From Zonotrichia leucophrys gambelii (taxonomy: Eukaryota > Chordata > Aves > Passeriformes > Passerellidae): 64,000 nucleotides of DNA. Where the stretch lies: the NCBI RefSeq assembly GCF_028769735.1, contig NC_088170.1, forward strand, positions 44,622,585 to 44,686,584, read 5' to 3'. The notes beneath the pieces are model-generated. The model made no database searches. It was not told the DNA's origin and was given only the letters and a program-made list of their open reading frames with translations. This document shows, one piece after another, positions 10,601-21,700 of this stretch (positions are counted from its first letter, which is position 1; each line of letters opens with the position of its first letter). The position numbers were made by a program, and so were the translations under genes.

Positions 10601-10691
10601 GGGGGCTGGACTGCGCGAGCGCCGGGCGCGGGCGGGCGGGAACGACGGCGGTGGCGCTGAGGGGCGGCGGGGACGCGGAGCTGGCGCTGAG
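10590..10691 (+). other. DNAJB9: DNAJB9 non-coding exon 1 (5' end approximate)
   Basis: A strong donor, GAG|GTGAGC, at 10692 ends a GC-rich stretch lying downstream of the CCAAT box. No ATG occurs between about 10590 and 10691, so the exon would be purely 5' UTR. Splicing to the acceptor at 14366 puts the first ATG of the message at 14378. The transcription start is not visible; 10590 is an estimate. Confidence 0.6.
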
Positions 10692-13600
10692 GTGAGCACG
10701 GCGGGGAAGGGCCGCTGGGTGAGGGCTGCGAGAACATGGAAGGTTGCTGAAGTGGGTGGAGTGAAGGCGAACGCAGACGAGTCGGGAGGGGGGCGCTGGG
10801 AAGCTTGGGGGCAGCGGGGGAGCGCAGAGCGGGGCCGCTGAGGCGCCGTGCGGAGCTTTCGTTTGGAATTTAGGCCTCCCCGGGCTGCGCTGCCCTGGTG
10901 TTTCCCAGCCTGGCTGCACTGGAGTGGGACAGCGTCGCTGAATGTGGCTGTTAGCGGCTGCCCAGCTCTGGCCTGGCCCCACCCGATGGTGCGGTCCGGC
11001 TCCACCGAGGACTTCTGGGGTCTGCATAGGCAGGGTGGTGTCAGGTCGATTCCTTCGTTTCCCTGTGCTCCAGGGCAAGATTCAGGAACCTTCTTCTCTA
11101 TTTGCTTTCGAGTCAGTATAGGAGAGACCAAGACAAGTATGAGCCCCTCCGTTTGACAGACTTGCCCGTAGCTGCTTGAGAACTGGAAGACTTGCTTACT
11201 CATCACATTAGTCGTGGTAGGAGAGCCGAGGGAAGACCTCGGTAACTTTATTACTATTAGAAAATTGCTTGCAGAAATAATTGCAGAACGTGAGCATTCC
11301 ACAGGTTAGTGTATCGCAATTCTGTAATGAAAGCAGTAGCAGAACTCTAGTGATGCTCCGTGTTTTCTGAGTACGTGAGACTTTGAATATAAGCATTTAT
11401 CTAAGATTTTGGTTAACTACTTTCAAAGAAGGATGGAATAGGATATTTGCTTTGCAAGATGAAGTAGCTTCTTTTCTGAATCTGACAGGTTTTATTCTAG
11501 GTACATCATCCTCAAACTTTGCGTAATTGTGCAGGTGTTGATAAATGTTGATAAACTAATGAAGAACCCATTGTTATTGCCTCTGCAGTACTTTGGATAA
11601 ACATTAGACAGTGCACTTTTTATGCAAAAGTGAATAGTAGTTGAGATCTGTAGCTGCTCACCCCACAGAATTAAATAATTATTATATGGCATAAGATCTC
11701 TTACTTCATTGATATATTTACTTAAATCAAGTACGTAGATAATTATTAGAAGGGTTCATTATTGCCTGAGCTTAATGTGTACAGAATTCATTGAATTCTG
11801 GAATGTGCTTTAAGTAGCTGCAGTGTATGACCTAGAAAGTGCAACTTACATGTCCCTTTTTGATTGAGAAACACAGGATGAAGAGATGTAAGCAAAAAAA
11901 GTATTTAAGAGACTTTATTTTGAAAGAGATTGTAAAAATAGTTTGGAGTGGCAAGGCTGAAGTCGTTGGCAGTAGCAACGCTAAGATACTAACAGCAGAT
12001 AAAATAAGTGTTTTCTAAAAAGTAAATTGAATAATTGACAGTATCTAAATATAAGACTTGCCCTCTCTGATAACCCTGTGAAGTTTAAAATGCTCCTTAT
12101 ACTGGAGTTTTATTTGTATTTGGTTTTTATTTACATCTTATTCTTAAATTTGAGTTTGATTGATTTGTTCAAGGGCAGCATTAAATCTGTGTTTGCTAGT
12201 TTAAAAAATTGTGTAACTTAAGTCCCGTTTTTTACTATGCTGTAGAAGTCAAATATAGCAAAGAACTTCATTACAGAACTCCTAATGTAAAGAGCTGTAA
12301 GAAAAGAAAAATTCAGGTGTGTTTTGTTGTCAGAATTAATACAAGTCGAGATGGTGAGCCAGAGCAGAAAACCTGAAGGACTAACTTGATGATCTCCAGC
12401 TCTCATGAGTTATGAAAGAGGGGTATGCTCTTTCTTAAGGAGGACGTGAGCTGTTCCTTTTAGCTCTTTTCAGTGTTCAGTAGCAGAAGCAGGATGGTGG
12501 ACCTTAGGAGAGTGCAGCAGTGATTATGCAAACATGATGCAGGTGTGGGCTAATGAAGTAAATTAAAACAATCACGTGTGTGAGATGAACACATAAGTCT
12601 GCATCTCTAAAGCACAAACAGGAAGAAAGCCCTTAAAGCATGGAAGGATGTACATGCGTGTGGTTCTTAGTGCCCAAGTCATAAAATTTCAGGTTAGTGA
12701 AGTGGTGAGAGAAGGTATGTGGGAAAACTTGGTACTAAAAATATGTCTGATATTGTGCATGGAGAATACTGGAACAAACTATCCATTTGGTATCTAAGTG
12801 CACTGATCAAAATACAATTTGTTTCAACTGCTGCCCCTTAACACTTGATATCATTCAGGCTGCTGGCCAAATAAATGCTTAAGAGGGCATGGGTAGATTA
12901 ATCTTGCAGGCGTTTTGCTCTTGTCTCACAGCATTCATTTTAGCCCCCTGACTTGCCTGTTGGAAATGGTATTCTTTTTTCCAGTTTTGGTTCTTGCTTT
13001 TTTATTTTGTTTAGAGGGAGTTGACTTTCACATAAATGTTTCATTTTCATATGTATTAGGTATTCAAAGGTTTTGAATTCTGCCTGACAAATTTTGGGTC
13101 CCATGCTGGCTAAAAAAAGTTTTCTGACTTTAATGGTGCTCAGACTGTAAGTTTGTTTATTCAGCTTTCAGGAAAGTAACAGCAATCGTCTCTGAGTTGT
13201 TCTTACAGTACATTTAAATCAGTGTAATCTGGTGGGGGAGACATGATACATCTGGAATGTTCAGGGTCTTGTTGTACATCCTTCTGGTCAGGTCTCAGCC
13301 AGCATTCTGTCTTTGAATGCACTCTGTGTTTGCCCTTCTGCACTCTGTGTTTTAAATGTAATATGCACAGGCATATTGTCTGTCCTCATCTTCTAGTAGG
13401 AACAGCTCACTCTGTCCTTCATGGAAATCATGAGACATCATGTGGCTATGTGGAACTTTCTTTAAGTCATTACATATGCCACAGTTTTCCCCTAAGTTCT
13501 CATATATTTGTTTCAAAATATATTTTTTTGACAGATGAGTTGTTGAAAAAGAATTACAGCTTTTAATTATTGTTGAAGATACTTGTCTTGTATAAAAGAC

Positions 13601-14366
13601 CTTTTTTTGCTTTCAGTTCTTACACTGAGGGTTTCATATGCAAACCTTTCTATGCAGTGCTGTTTATCAGATGAATTCTTTGGTATCAAAGATATGGTAG
13701 GTGTTTTCCTTTATAAAGCAATCTGATATGCAGATGAGCTAAGCCAGCCTGTTGTTAAATAGAGGAAAGCGTGCTTTACTTGGCTGAACTCTGGAAGTGA
13801 ATGAGTTGCTCTTTATCATGTTCACCTTAGGTGGGTTAAACAAACTGAAGCTGAGCACGAGTGTCTGATAGTCTTGTGTTCCTGCACCTCACAGTCATCT
13901 CCAGGCCAGTTGTATTTTCATGCTCCTGTTGTTGCACCAGCTAATCAGTCACTTGCTCTTCCAGCAGGGTCACTACTGGTCGGAGCTACTCTGTTTGGGG
14001 TCCTAGAACTCAAGATTAATGTACAGCTAGTTCAGGTATGGCAGTGTGAAATGTTAGATGCAATGAAATGTGCTGTGTATTTACTTTTGCAACTTTGTAT
14101 GACAACGATCAGTGAAATGTAAAACAAAGACAAACGCTAAAGTGGTTGTTCTGTACATGAAATGTCGCTTTGCAGTATTTTCCTTACGTGTTTTGTGAAT
14201 GTGAAAATTGTGTAATGGAGTTTGACAGGTGTAAAGCAGTGTGCTTACAAGTCTGGCACTGACTCCTGTAACACGCTGGTCTTCCTCTGCCAGCCTACAG
14301 CTGTAACTAACTTGTTGTGGAATGTAAAACAACTTGTTCTTCAAGTATATTTCCTTTTCTTTTTAG
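10692..14366 (+). other. DNAJB9: DNAJB9 intron 1
   Basis: The intron is about 3.7 kb. The first few hundred bases are still CpG-rich, and the rest is AT-rich. Its 3' end is a clear polypyrimidine tract and TTTTTAG acceptor at 14366. The open frames inside, including one of 107 codons at 13243, show no domain and I treat them as chance. Confidence 0.65.
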
Positions 14367-14377
14367 GAACTGGAGAA

Positions 14378-14594
14378 ATGGCCACTACACAATCGGTCTT
14401 CACATTTGCTCTCTGCATTTTAATGATAACGGAATTAATTCTGGCTACAGAGAGCTATTATGATATCTTAGGAGTTCCAAAAAACGCATCTGACCGCCAG
14501 ATTAAGAAGGCATTTCACAAGCTGGCTATGAAATACCACCCTGACAAAAATAAGAGTCCTGGAGCAGAAGCGAAATTTAGAGAAATTGCTGAAG
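14378..14594 (+). CDS. DNAJB9: DNAJB9 first coding exon (signal sequence and most of the J domain)
   Basis: The exon begins at 14367 after a T-rich acceptor, and the ATG follows 11 bases later. It encodes residues 1-72 plus one base and includes YHPDKNKSP, which holds the catalytic HPD. The donor is GAAG|GTAATA at 14595. Reading through the donor stops within eight codons. Confidence 0.96.
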
Positions 14595-16791
14595 GTAATA
14601 TATACTATCTATGGTCATAATTTGATACGTGTCTTTTATCTATAACCCAAGTGCATTTTGTTTTTACCGGATAAGAGGTATAAAGCATTTTTTTTTTCTG
14701 AATTCCACTTAACTGCTGTCAGATATCAAGCATCAAAATCTGAGTTGTTTCTGTGTTCTTGCACATAGGAAGGCCTTTTACGCAGTTTATGCATTTCTGC
14801 TTATATGGCTTTTAGCATATTCTTCTCACAAAAATACTTGGTAGTAGGACAGCTTTAGCTCTAGGGTCTGTTTCATAAGATGTGGCTCAGGATTACTACC
14901 AGGGCTTCAGGAGGGCCTAGCAGCAACCTTGCAGTAACTGTGGGGAGATTATTAGAAAACACACAGCAGGGCGCTTCAGTGGGTCATGGTGGAAATACGA
15001 TAGACAACAGGTGCAAGAGGTTCAAGTGGTTATAGGGAGAAACTTTTTCACCTTGAGGATGATGTTTGGATTTGAGGATGTTGGAGTTCTTTTCCAGTCT
15101 TAACAATTCTGTGATTCTGTTCTACAGGCCAGTGTTAGGACACATTACCTAGAGAGGTTGTGCAGTCTCCAGCCTTGGCACTTTTGAGGAATGATTGGGT
15201 AAAGTGCTGACTGACCTAGTCTGATCTCATAACTGACCCTACTTTGAGCAGGAGGTTAGAGTAGAGACTGAGGTCACATCTAACTTGAACTATCTGTGAT
15301 CCTACAAATATAGCACTTAAAAGTATTGTGTGATAAAATGGTGCAAGGGGATAATCAAGAGCATAAAGACTTGCTGAAAAATAAGGTATACCCACTTCTG
15401 TTCCCTGTAGACTCAGGTATAACATCTGTCTATTTGTGTAGTTCCCTTAACTAAGCTAAATGGGATATCTGGCTTTTACCTTCTTGTCTGCAGAAGAGTT
15501 GTTTTGAAAGAAAAGTGGTTAGTGATATAATGAAAGGGAGTGACAGCCCCGTTAGATACTCACTGCAGTTGTTAGCACCTACTACAGGAGGAAGTAGGAA
15601 CTCCTAAATATTGAATTATATAGAATAATTGAAAGTCTTTGACAGGTAAGAAAATGAGTTTTTAAAATATTTTCTTATCAGAATGGGTGTATTTTCTATC
15701 AGAGTTTCTGCCTTGGAATACCAGTAGCTGTAGTTCTAAACCAAAGATTGGAGGGAACTCTTAATTTCATTTTGGGTATATCCAGTCGTGAAATCTAGGT
15801 TTATTGCTGAACTTGTGTGAACTTATGAAAAATGGAGAATTGACACATGGTGAAATTAATTTTCTTTATTTCCTCAGTTTTTATGTTGTTGCTTGTAACT
15901 GGTGTATCTGGAACTTGCTGACTGGCAAGTAGCTTTGCCGATGTTGCCCTGTGTTTCTGTGATAGGAGTGCAGCAGGTCCTTAGAACATCTGACTCATCC
16001 TTCCTCCTTCAGGCTTTCTGATCACCGCCTCTCACTGTTATTTTGTTTCAAATCTAAATGCCAATATGTATTGGTAGTTAAACTCTGTTGTATTATATGT
16101 AACCTATCCTCATAATATAGCTGTGTTTGTTATTGTAAGTAACTATTTTGATGCAGTTTATTTTGGTTTGGAGAAAGGTAAGTAAATGTAGAGCTCTTGA
16201 TCAGGCTTGAGCATTGAATGAAAGTCTTGTTTAAAATTTCTTCGGTTCAGGAAGAGTGGGAGAGAAAGCTGCTGTTCTTTGTGTTTGTGCAAGGTTTTCT
16301 TTTTTTCTGGTGTTTTGAATGGAAATGAACTGTAACTTCTTTTTTTTTAAACATAAATAGCATACGAAACATTGTCAGATGAGAATAAACGAAGAGAATA
16401 TGATCAGCTTGGTCGTCATGGAGGAAGAGGAAGTAGTGGAAGTCCATTCCATCAGTCATTTAATTTCAACTTTGATGATCTCTTCAAAGACTTTGACCTG
16501 TTTAGTCAAAACTCGCGGTCTAAAAAGCACTTTGAAAATCACTTCCGAGGCCATCGGGAGGCTCATAACCGGCAAAGACGTTCTTTCCAAGAGTTTTCTT
16601 TTGGAGGTGGACTGTTTGATGATGTGTTTGAAAATATGGAAAAAATGTTTTCCTTCAGTGACTTTGAAAATGCACACAGACACGCGGTGCGAACTGATGC
16701 CAGGTTTCATGGATCCAGCAAGCACTGCAGGACTGTCACTCAGAGACGAGGAAACATGGTTACCACATACACCGACTGCTCTGGACAATAA
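14378..16791 (+). CDS. DNAJB9: DNAJB9 (ERdj4/MDG1), ER-lumenal J-domain co-chaperone
   Basis: Joining 14378-14594 and 16361-16791 gives 215 residues ending in TAA; human DNAJB9 is 223. Seen: a hydrophobic N-terminal signal/anchor at about residues 5-23, a J domain at about 26-90 with the HPD motif at 54-56, a Gly/Ser/Phe-rich segment from 91 with [12 protein letters not shown], and a very conserved C-terminus with the only two lumenal cysteines, C195 and C212. J domains stimulate ATP hydrolysis by Hsp70; this one works with BiP in the ER, promotes ER-associated degradation and restrains IRE1, and is induced by IRE1-XBP1 signalling (family knowledge). The start ATG has A at -3 and G at +4. Synteny with divergent THAP5 supports orthology. 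The length difference from human falls in the linker after the J domain. Confidence 0.97.
14595..16360 (+). other. DNAJB9: DNAJB9 intron 2
   Basis: This 1.77-kb phase-1 intron has GT at 14595 and ends in ATAAATAG at 16360. It contains CR1 LINE 3' pieces at about 14985-15305. No other feature is recognised. Confidence 0.8.
14985..15305 (+). mobile_element. CR1 LINE 3'-end fragments, possibly two in tandem
   Basis: The stretch reads like avian CR1 3' UTR. A first piece ends in CAATTCTGTGATTCTG at about 15103-15118, which is the CR1 terminal octamer-type repeat. A second piece starts at about 15123 with GAGAGGTTGTGCAGTCTCC and passes through CTTTGAGCAGGAGGTTAGA to CTGTGATCC. Both are in plus orientation in DNAJB9 intron 2 and are strongly 5'-truncated, as is usual for CR1. 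Two ends in a row suggest two insertions or a duplication. Confidence 0.75.
16361..16791 (+). CDS. DNAJB9: DNAJB9 last coding exon (end of J domain, G/F linker, C-terminus)
   Basis: The acceptor ATAG|CA at 16360 completes the alanine codon. The exon encodes residues 73-215, beginning [15 protein letters not shown], which is the fourth helix of the J domain. It also carries the repeated Phe/Asp segments and the conserved C-terminal [15 protein letters not shown]. The stop TAA is at 16789-16791. Confidence 0.96.
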
Positions 16792-18790
16792 TGTTTCCTT
16801 TCTTCTAAACTTTTCTTCTTTACTCAACATCTTCATAATCTTTTTTGGTTTTGTGCTAACATGGAAGAAATTCTCTGAACTGTATTTTCTAAAAAACACT
16901 TAAACTGCTATAAAGAAGTTGTAGATGAAATTAATCTTCAGAATAGAAACAACATGCTGTTGGGAAGTAAATGTGTCAACAACTACTTAGAATGGGAGAG
17001 AAATAATCTCATGTGACAGAAAAAATTATATATATATTTCAGATTAGTAAACACTTTCCCTGAATTTGAACACAAGATATATATTTTTCATTTCAGAAAT
17101 GTAATATAATTTTTTTCATGTAAGCCAGTTCAGGACTGATTGAATTACTTGTGTGTGGATTGAAGCGGAGGAGATACTTTAATTTTGATGTGCTGCTTTT
17201 TTTTTAATAATTTCTTTCCAATTTTGCACTTGCAGCTTTTACCTGATACAGATTTACTGTGCAAATTACATAATTTACACAAAATAGCAGCAGAAATATA
17301 ACTTCCCTGGGTCTTTGTTACTCTCTCTAGCATTGCAAAAGTATTAGTAAAAACCTTGCTTTTTGAAGTTGGAAAATAGCAAGGGAATATGTGAAGACTG
17401 TGAGTGATGTGGGAATTAGTTTCATTTCTGAATTGGCCTGAAATGATCTTAGGATTTGAATAACCCTTGACTTATTTAGGGGACACAGGGATATTCATGT
17501 ATGTAAGTTTGTGTGCACACAAAGTTTTTGTTGTGGTTTTTTTTTTCCCCTCCTTCCACAACACAAATATCTCTCTGGCAAGATTTGGAAGGGCACACCC
17601 AAAACACTCTTGTTTTATTCTTACTATATTTCCATGTGTGTGCCATGTACTTTTTGTAACTCACTTTCTGGAACTAAAATATCCCTCTGAGATCTTAGGA
17701 ACTTCAATAGGGTAAGCTTGTCTACAGATTCATGGTGTTCCTGAAAGGGCCTTAGTAAAAGCTACAGTGTTTAGATTGGCAGATTTGTTACCTGTCAGCA
17801 GGAATTTTTTCAGTGTTGTGATTTGAGAGGTAAATTCTTAGCCTAACTGCAGAGTAAAACTGAAGATTACAATCCTTGTATTCGTCCAATGCCTTGTGGG
17901 GCTGGAAACTTCTAATAAGGGCAGCACTAATGGGTATTGATTTTAGCACCATGGAAACTCACAACCAGTATGAACTACTTAAAACTAAAAAGGAAGAAAA
18001 AACCACCAGAAAATGCTGCACAACAAAATCCCCAAATACTTCAGCTGATGTCAATCAAAGAGTTCTGTTGTAGCTTAGTTTAACTAGTGTCTTCTGTTTG
18101 ACTAGTCATACAGGTTCAGTTTGTTAAATTGGTTGTCCATTTAGAACTGGGAAGTAAGAGTTTACCTTTCAGGTTGATTGCATGAGCAAAATAAGCATTT
18201 TAACTAGCAGTGTTCTAAATAGGCTTTGACTTCTTAAAATCTTTATTAAGAGGTTTAACCCTTTGCTTCTTGGATAGATATTGAAAGCTGCCTATTTGTT
18301 AAGGAACTTTGGCCTTCCCCTCCAGTGTACATATTATCACTTGTTTTCATTTCCTAATCCTTGGAATGGATTGTTGCGCTATATTAAGTGCTTTTCCTTT
18401 TCCGTGTTCTTCTTTATTTATTAATAGACTAATACCTCATATATGGTCTTTTATTAAAAGCCAGTAATTTGTGCAACATTATCGGAATGTGCAATATTCT
18501 TACAGTAAGAAAAGTGCTGGATTGAGTGTGTTTGTTTTTTTCACCCTTTTCTGTGTAAGTAGAGATTTTTGTTTCTTCTGTACAATTAATATATGAGTCA
18601 AGCAAAAGTTGTACTTTTCTGTAGATTTCTGCATTTATTTTCTTTACATACTCCATTAGTCCTGTGCATGAATCAAACTATCTGCCCAGTTTATATCATA
18701 TGGGCATCCAAGTGAACAAATTGTTAACTTGAAGTTATGAATTACTTTCTCTCACAAAGATTAAGTATTAAACATGAGAGTATTTGTGAA
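16792..18790 (+). other. DNAJB9: DNAJB9 3' UTR (end uncertain)
   Basis: The AT-rich stretch after the stop codon has no other gene. Candidate poly(A) signals on the plus strand are ATTAAA at 18453-18458, 18767-18772 and 18875-18880, and AATAAA at 19714-19719 with a T-run just after. I cannot choose among them from sequence alone, so the end given is a guess. Confidence 0.35.
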
Positions 18791-21700
18791 TGTCCTTTGG
18801 TGGGAGGCAACTCTAGAAGTGGGATGCACAGGTAAAATATTAATGCCTTTCTTAGTTGAGTGAATATTTTCTTAATTAAAAAAAAAAAAAAGGAAATAGT
18901 AGTATGAGCAATTCACTTAGGTCCCTTCCTGAACTCTGAATTAAAGGGAGTGAAAGCTAAAACGAACACTATCAATTGTACGAAACACATTTCACCCCCA
19001 AAACTCAAGTCATTTAAGTGACTATAAAAGTCCACAATCTTTCAGGCTAAACTTAAGGGTGAAAATAAGGGTCCTGGCTGCTTCTGGACTAGTTTCCCCT
19101 CTTTTAAGAATGCTCCAAACTTAGTACAAAGTGTACGTGTTTTCCTGATCTCTTTAAAGTGTAAGTAAGTATGAAACTGATAAGAAAACCAGTAATGTTG
19201 CTGTTTTTATAGCTTATCCACCTTAAAAAAACTTCTGCCTAGTCTAATTTAACTTGCTTTCATATTATTTCTCTTAATTACTTGTCATGGGAAAAACACA
19301 AATGCTGTCTATTATTTCTATGGGCTTCTCCAAGTCACCTGCTGGTTGTTTTTGTTGTTGATCCAAGGTCAAATCCGCAGAAACCAGTGTATGGCTGTCC
19401 CTCTGGTTGATGGGTTTACTTGGAATAGGCCTTAGCTGGGGAAATTCGGGCAGGCTTTCCTCAGCCAATAGTCTTCACTTTCATGGCCCTCAGAACACAA
19501 GCTTGCAAAACATGTTGTGCTTCTCACTTATTCGGAGCTCTTGCACATTCTTTCCCTATTTATAGTGTTTGCTTCATGGCAGGCTCCAGCGCAAGTCCTG
19601 GTATAACCTTATGACATCCCTGACTTCAGAGTTTCTTAAGTGCCATTTTTGATCTCTCTTCAAATCTTATGAAAATACTCAACAAAATCAGTTTTTGTTA
19701 GACAAGGGTGAAAAATAAAATCCTGATCAATTTTTTGAAAGTAATTTATGCATATGTAACTCCAAATGATTTAGTTTTTAAAACTATCATCAAAGTGGTT
19801 TTTTATGTTTTTCCTCCCATTATACTTTTGAAACACAATATCTAGTGGAGATAAAAGTACTGTAAAGTTAATTAGAGTGCCATTACATTAAACACATGAA
19901 AATTAATGGTGTGATGTGTCTTTTTTCTTTTCTTTTTTTATCTTTTGCTTCAAGATATAGATGGGAAACCAAATTGAGGTGGTTTATGTGGTGCTTGTGT
20001 TTTATGGAACATTTTGACTACTGCATTTTCCCTGAATGAGGTGGTGGAGTTGTCAGGGAGAAGAGAGTGAGGCTGAAAAAAATTTGGTCAATTTCACCTG
20101 ATTTGTATTTTTTTGGACATGTTTGGAATGGCTTGGAGTTAAGAAATTATGCCTTTAAACAAAGCAGGCAAAAAAGCCTGTGCAAAAGTCTTTTTTTCTG
20201 AGAAGCAGTGGCTGTAAGAGCTGAGAGCTTCTGCCTGGAGCTGATGGGTCACTGTGTGTGCTCTGCCCTGCTGAGGGGCGTGAGGGCAGTGTGGCCAGTG
20301 CTGGAGGCTTGGAGTGCCACAGGGAATCACAGGTTCTGAAGGCAAGGTCAGGTGCTGTTGTGCTAATTCACAAGGCTGCTTGAAAGTTCTTGTTTTCTGG
20401 GTCTGATCTTTAAAAGGTGGAGGGTGTGAAATTTTTGGGATTTGGTTTGTTTCATCTGGCCATTGCTCATTAGAATCATCCTTGGAACCCAAGCAAACTG
20501 TCATCTTAATAAGGCAAGCCTAGATTTTGAGGACTAAAAGTGTTGGAAACAATGTATGATCTGCATTATATTTTTATGGTGAGGAATGTAGGCATTTCTA
20601 AAAATTATTTGTAAATTGAAGACTCATTAGAAGTGTCTGTTGGACTTGAGAGCCACATGTAGAGTTTATCGGCTGTGCCATGTATGGGGCTCCTTTCAGG
20701 ATAAAACGCTCTTCAGAGGATTGTGTGGCTCTGGCAGCTGTTGTGGCAGAGGCTGACTGGTCTGCCCTCGGATAGTGAGTGATTCACACAGCCGTGCTGC
20801 TGGCTTCAGTCCTGTGGGCACCTGTTCCTCAGGAATGGGCAGAGACCAGCTCTGTGGAGGCCACTTTGCAGTTGTGATATCCCTTGGCTGTCAGTCACTC
20901 CTGGTACAGGTCTGAATCAATTCTAGGCTATGGCTGTGCCTCATCCTTGATTCCAGTTCCTTTTTTTGAAAAGTTTTTCAAAACAACAAACTTTTCCAAA
21001 ATCAAGCCAAAAATGGACACAATAATAAAAGAAACCCAATACCAAAGCCCAACAAATCTGCTTTGAAGTGATGTACTCCAGAGCTTAATTTGGGGCGTTA
21101 CCTGTTATGCAGTGGTGTGTGATTCAACAGCACCTGTTTTATGAACTACAGTGGCGCTGAAGTGAACGTTACTGCTTGTGTTGTTCCTGCTGAGGTTGCA
21201 GTCGCACCAAAAGATGGTGTGGAGATGCTCAGATCCCTAGGGATGGCTGCAGGATTCTGCCAAGGCTGTCAGACACTGGGTGGAGATGGCAGACTGTCTT
21301 GTACAAGCAGCTCTTCTGGGACAGTCCACCAAGGAATAAACATGACTCTGGTATTAGTTCATTTTTTTTTGTGTGTTTGCCAAAAAAGGGATGGGGTCGT
21401 GCTGGGGGTTGTGTTGACTTGTGTATGAGTTGTGTGTTTCTCTAGGCTGGCAAAAACTGATGCTGCACTCCAAGGCATCCATGAGGGGAGAGGGGTGTCT
21501 GGCAGACCTTTGCTCAGCCTGACACCTGATCTCCAGCCATGGGCAGCTGGGAATGGGTGCTGACAGTTGACTCAGTGGCGCTGGTGTGGTGGAAGTGTTT
21601 ACCACTGAAGTAAAGCTTCAGTAGAGCTGAAGTCATGAACATGTCTTAGGTGGGCTGTAACATTTCATGTATTATGCTGAAGAATTCTGGCCAGTGTGCA

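Larger units (their letters stand above)
9980..10900. promoter_or_regulatory. CpG island spanning the THAP5/DNAJB9 promoter
   Basis: CpG dinucleotides and GC content rise sharply here and are sparse almost everywhere else in the window, apart from the LTR at 53.0-54.3 kb. The island covers THAP5 exon 1, the non-coding DNAJB9 exon 1 and the DNA between them. No TATA box is visible, as is usual for constitutive CpG-island promoters. Confidence 0.9.

Noticed and set aside
9959..11302. A 447-codon open frame on the minus strand across the CpG island
   Set aside because: GC-rich islands lack stop codons by composition. This frame runs across THAP5 exon 1 in the wrong frame and through DNAJB9 exon 1, and its Pro/Ala/Arg-rich translation has no domain.
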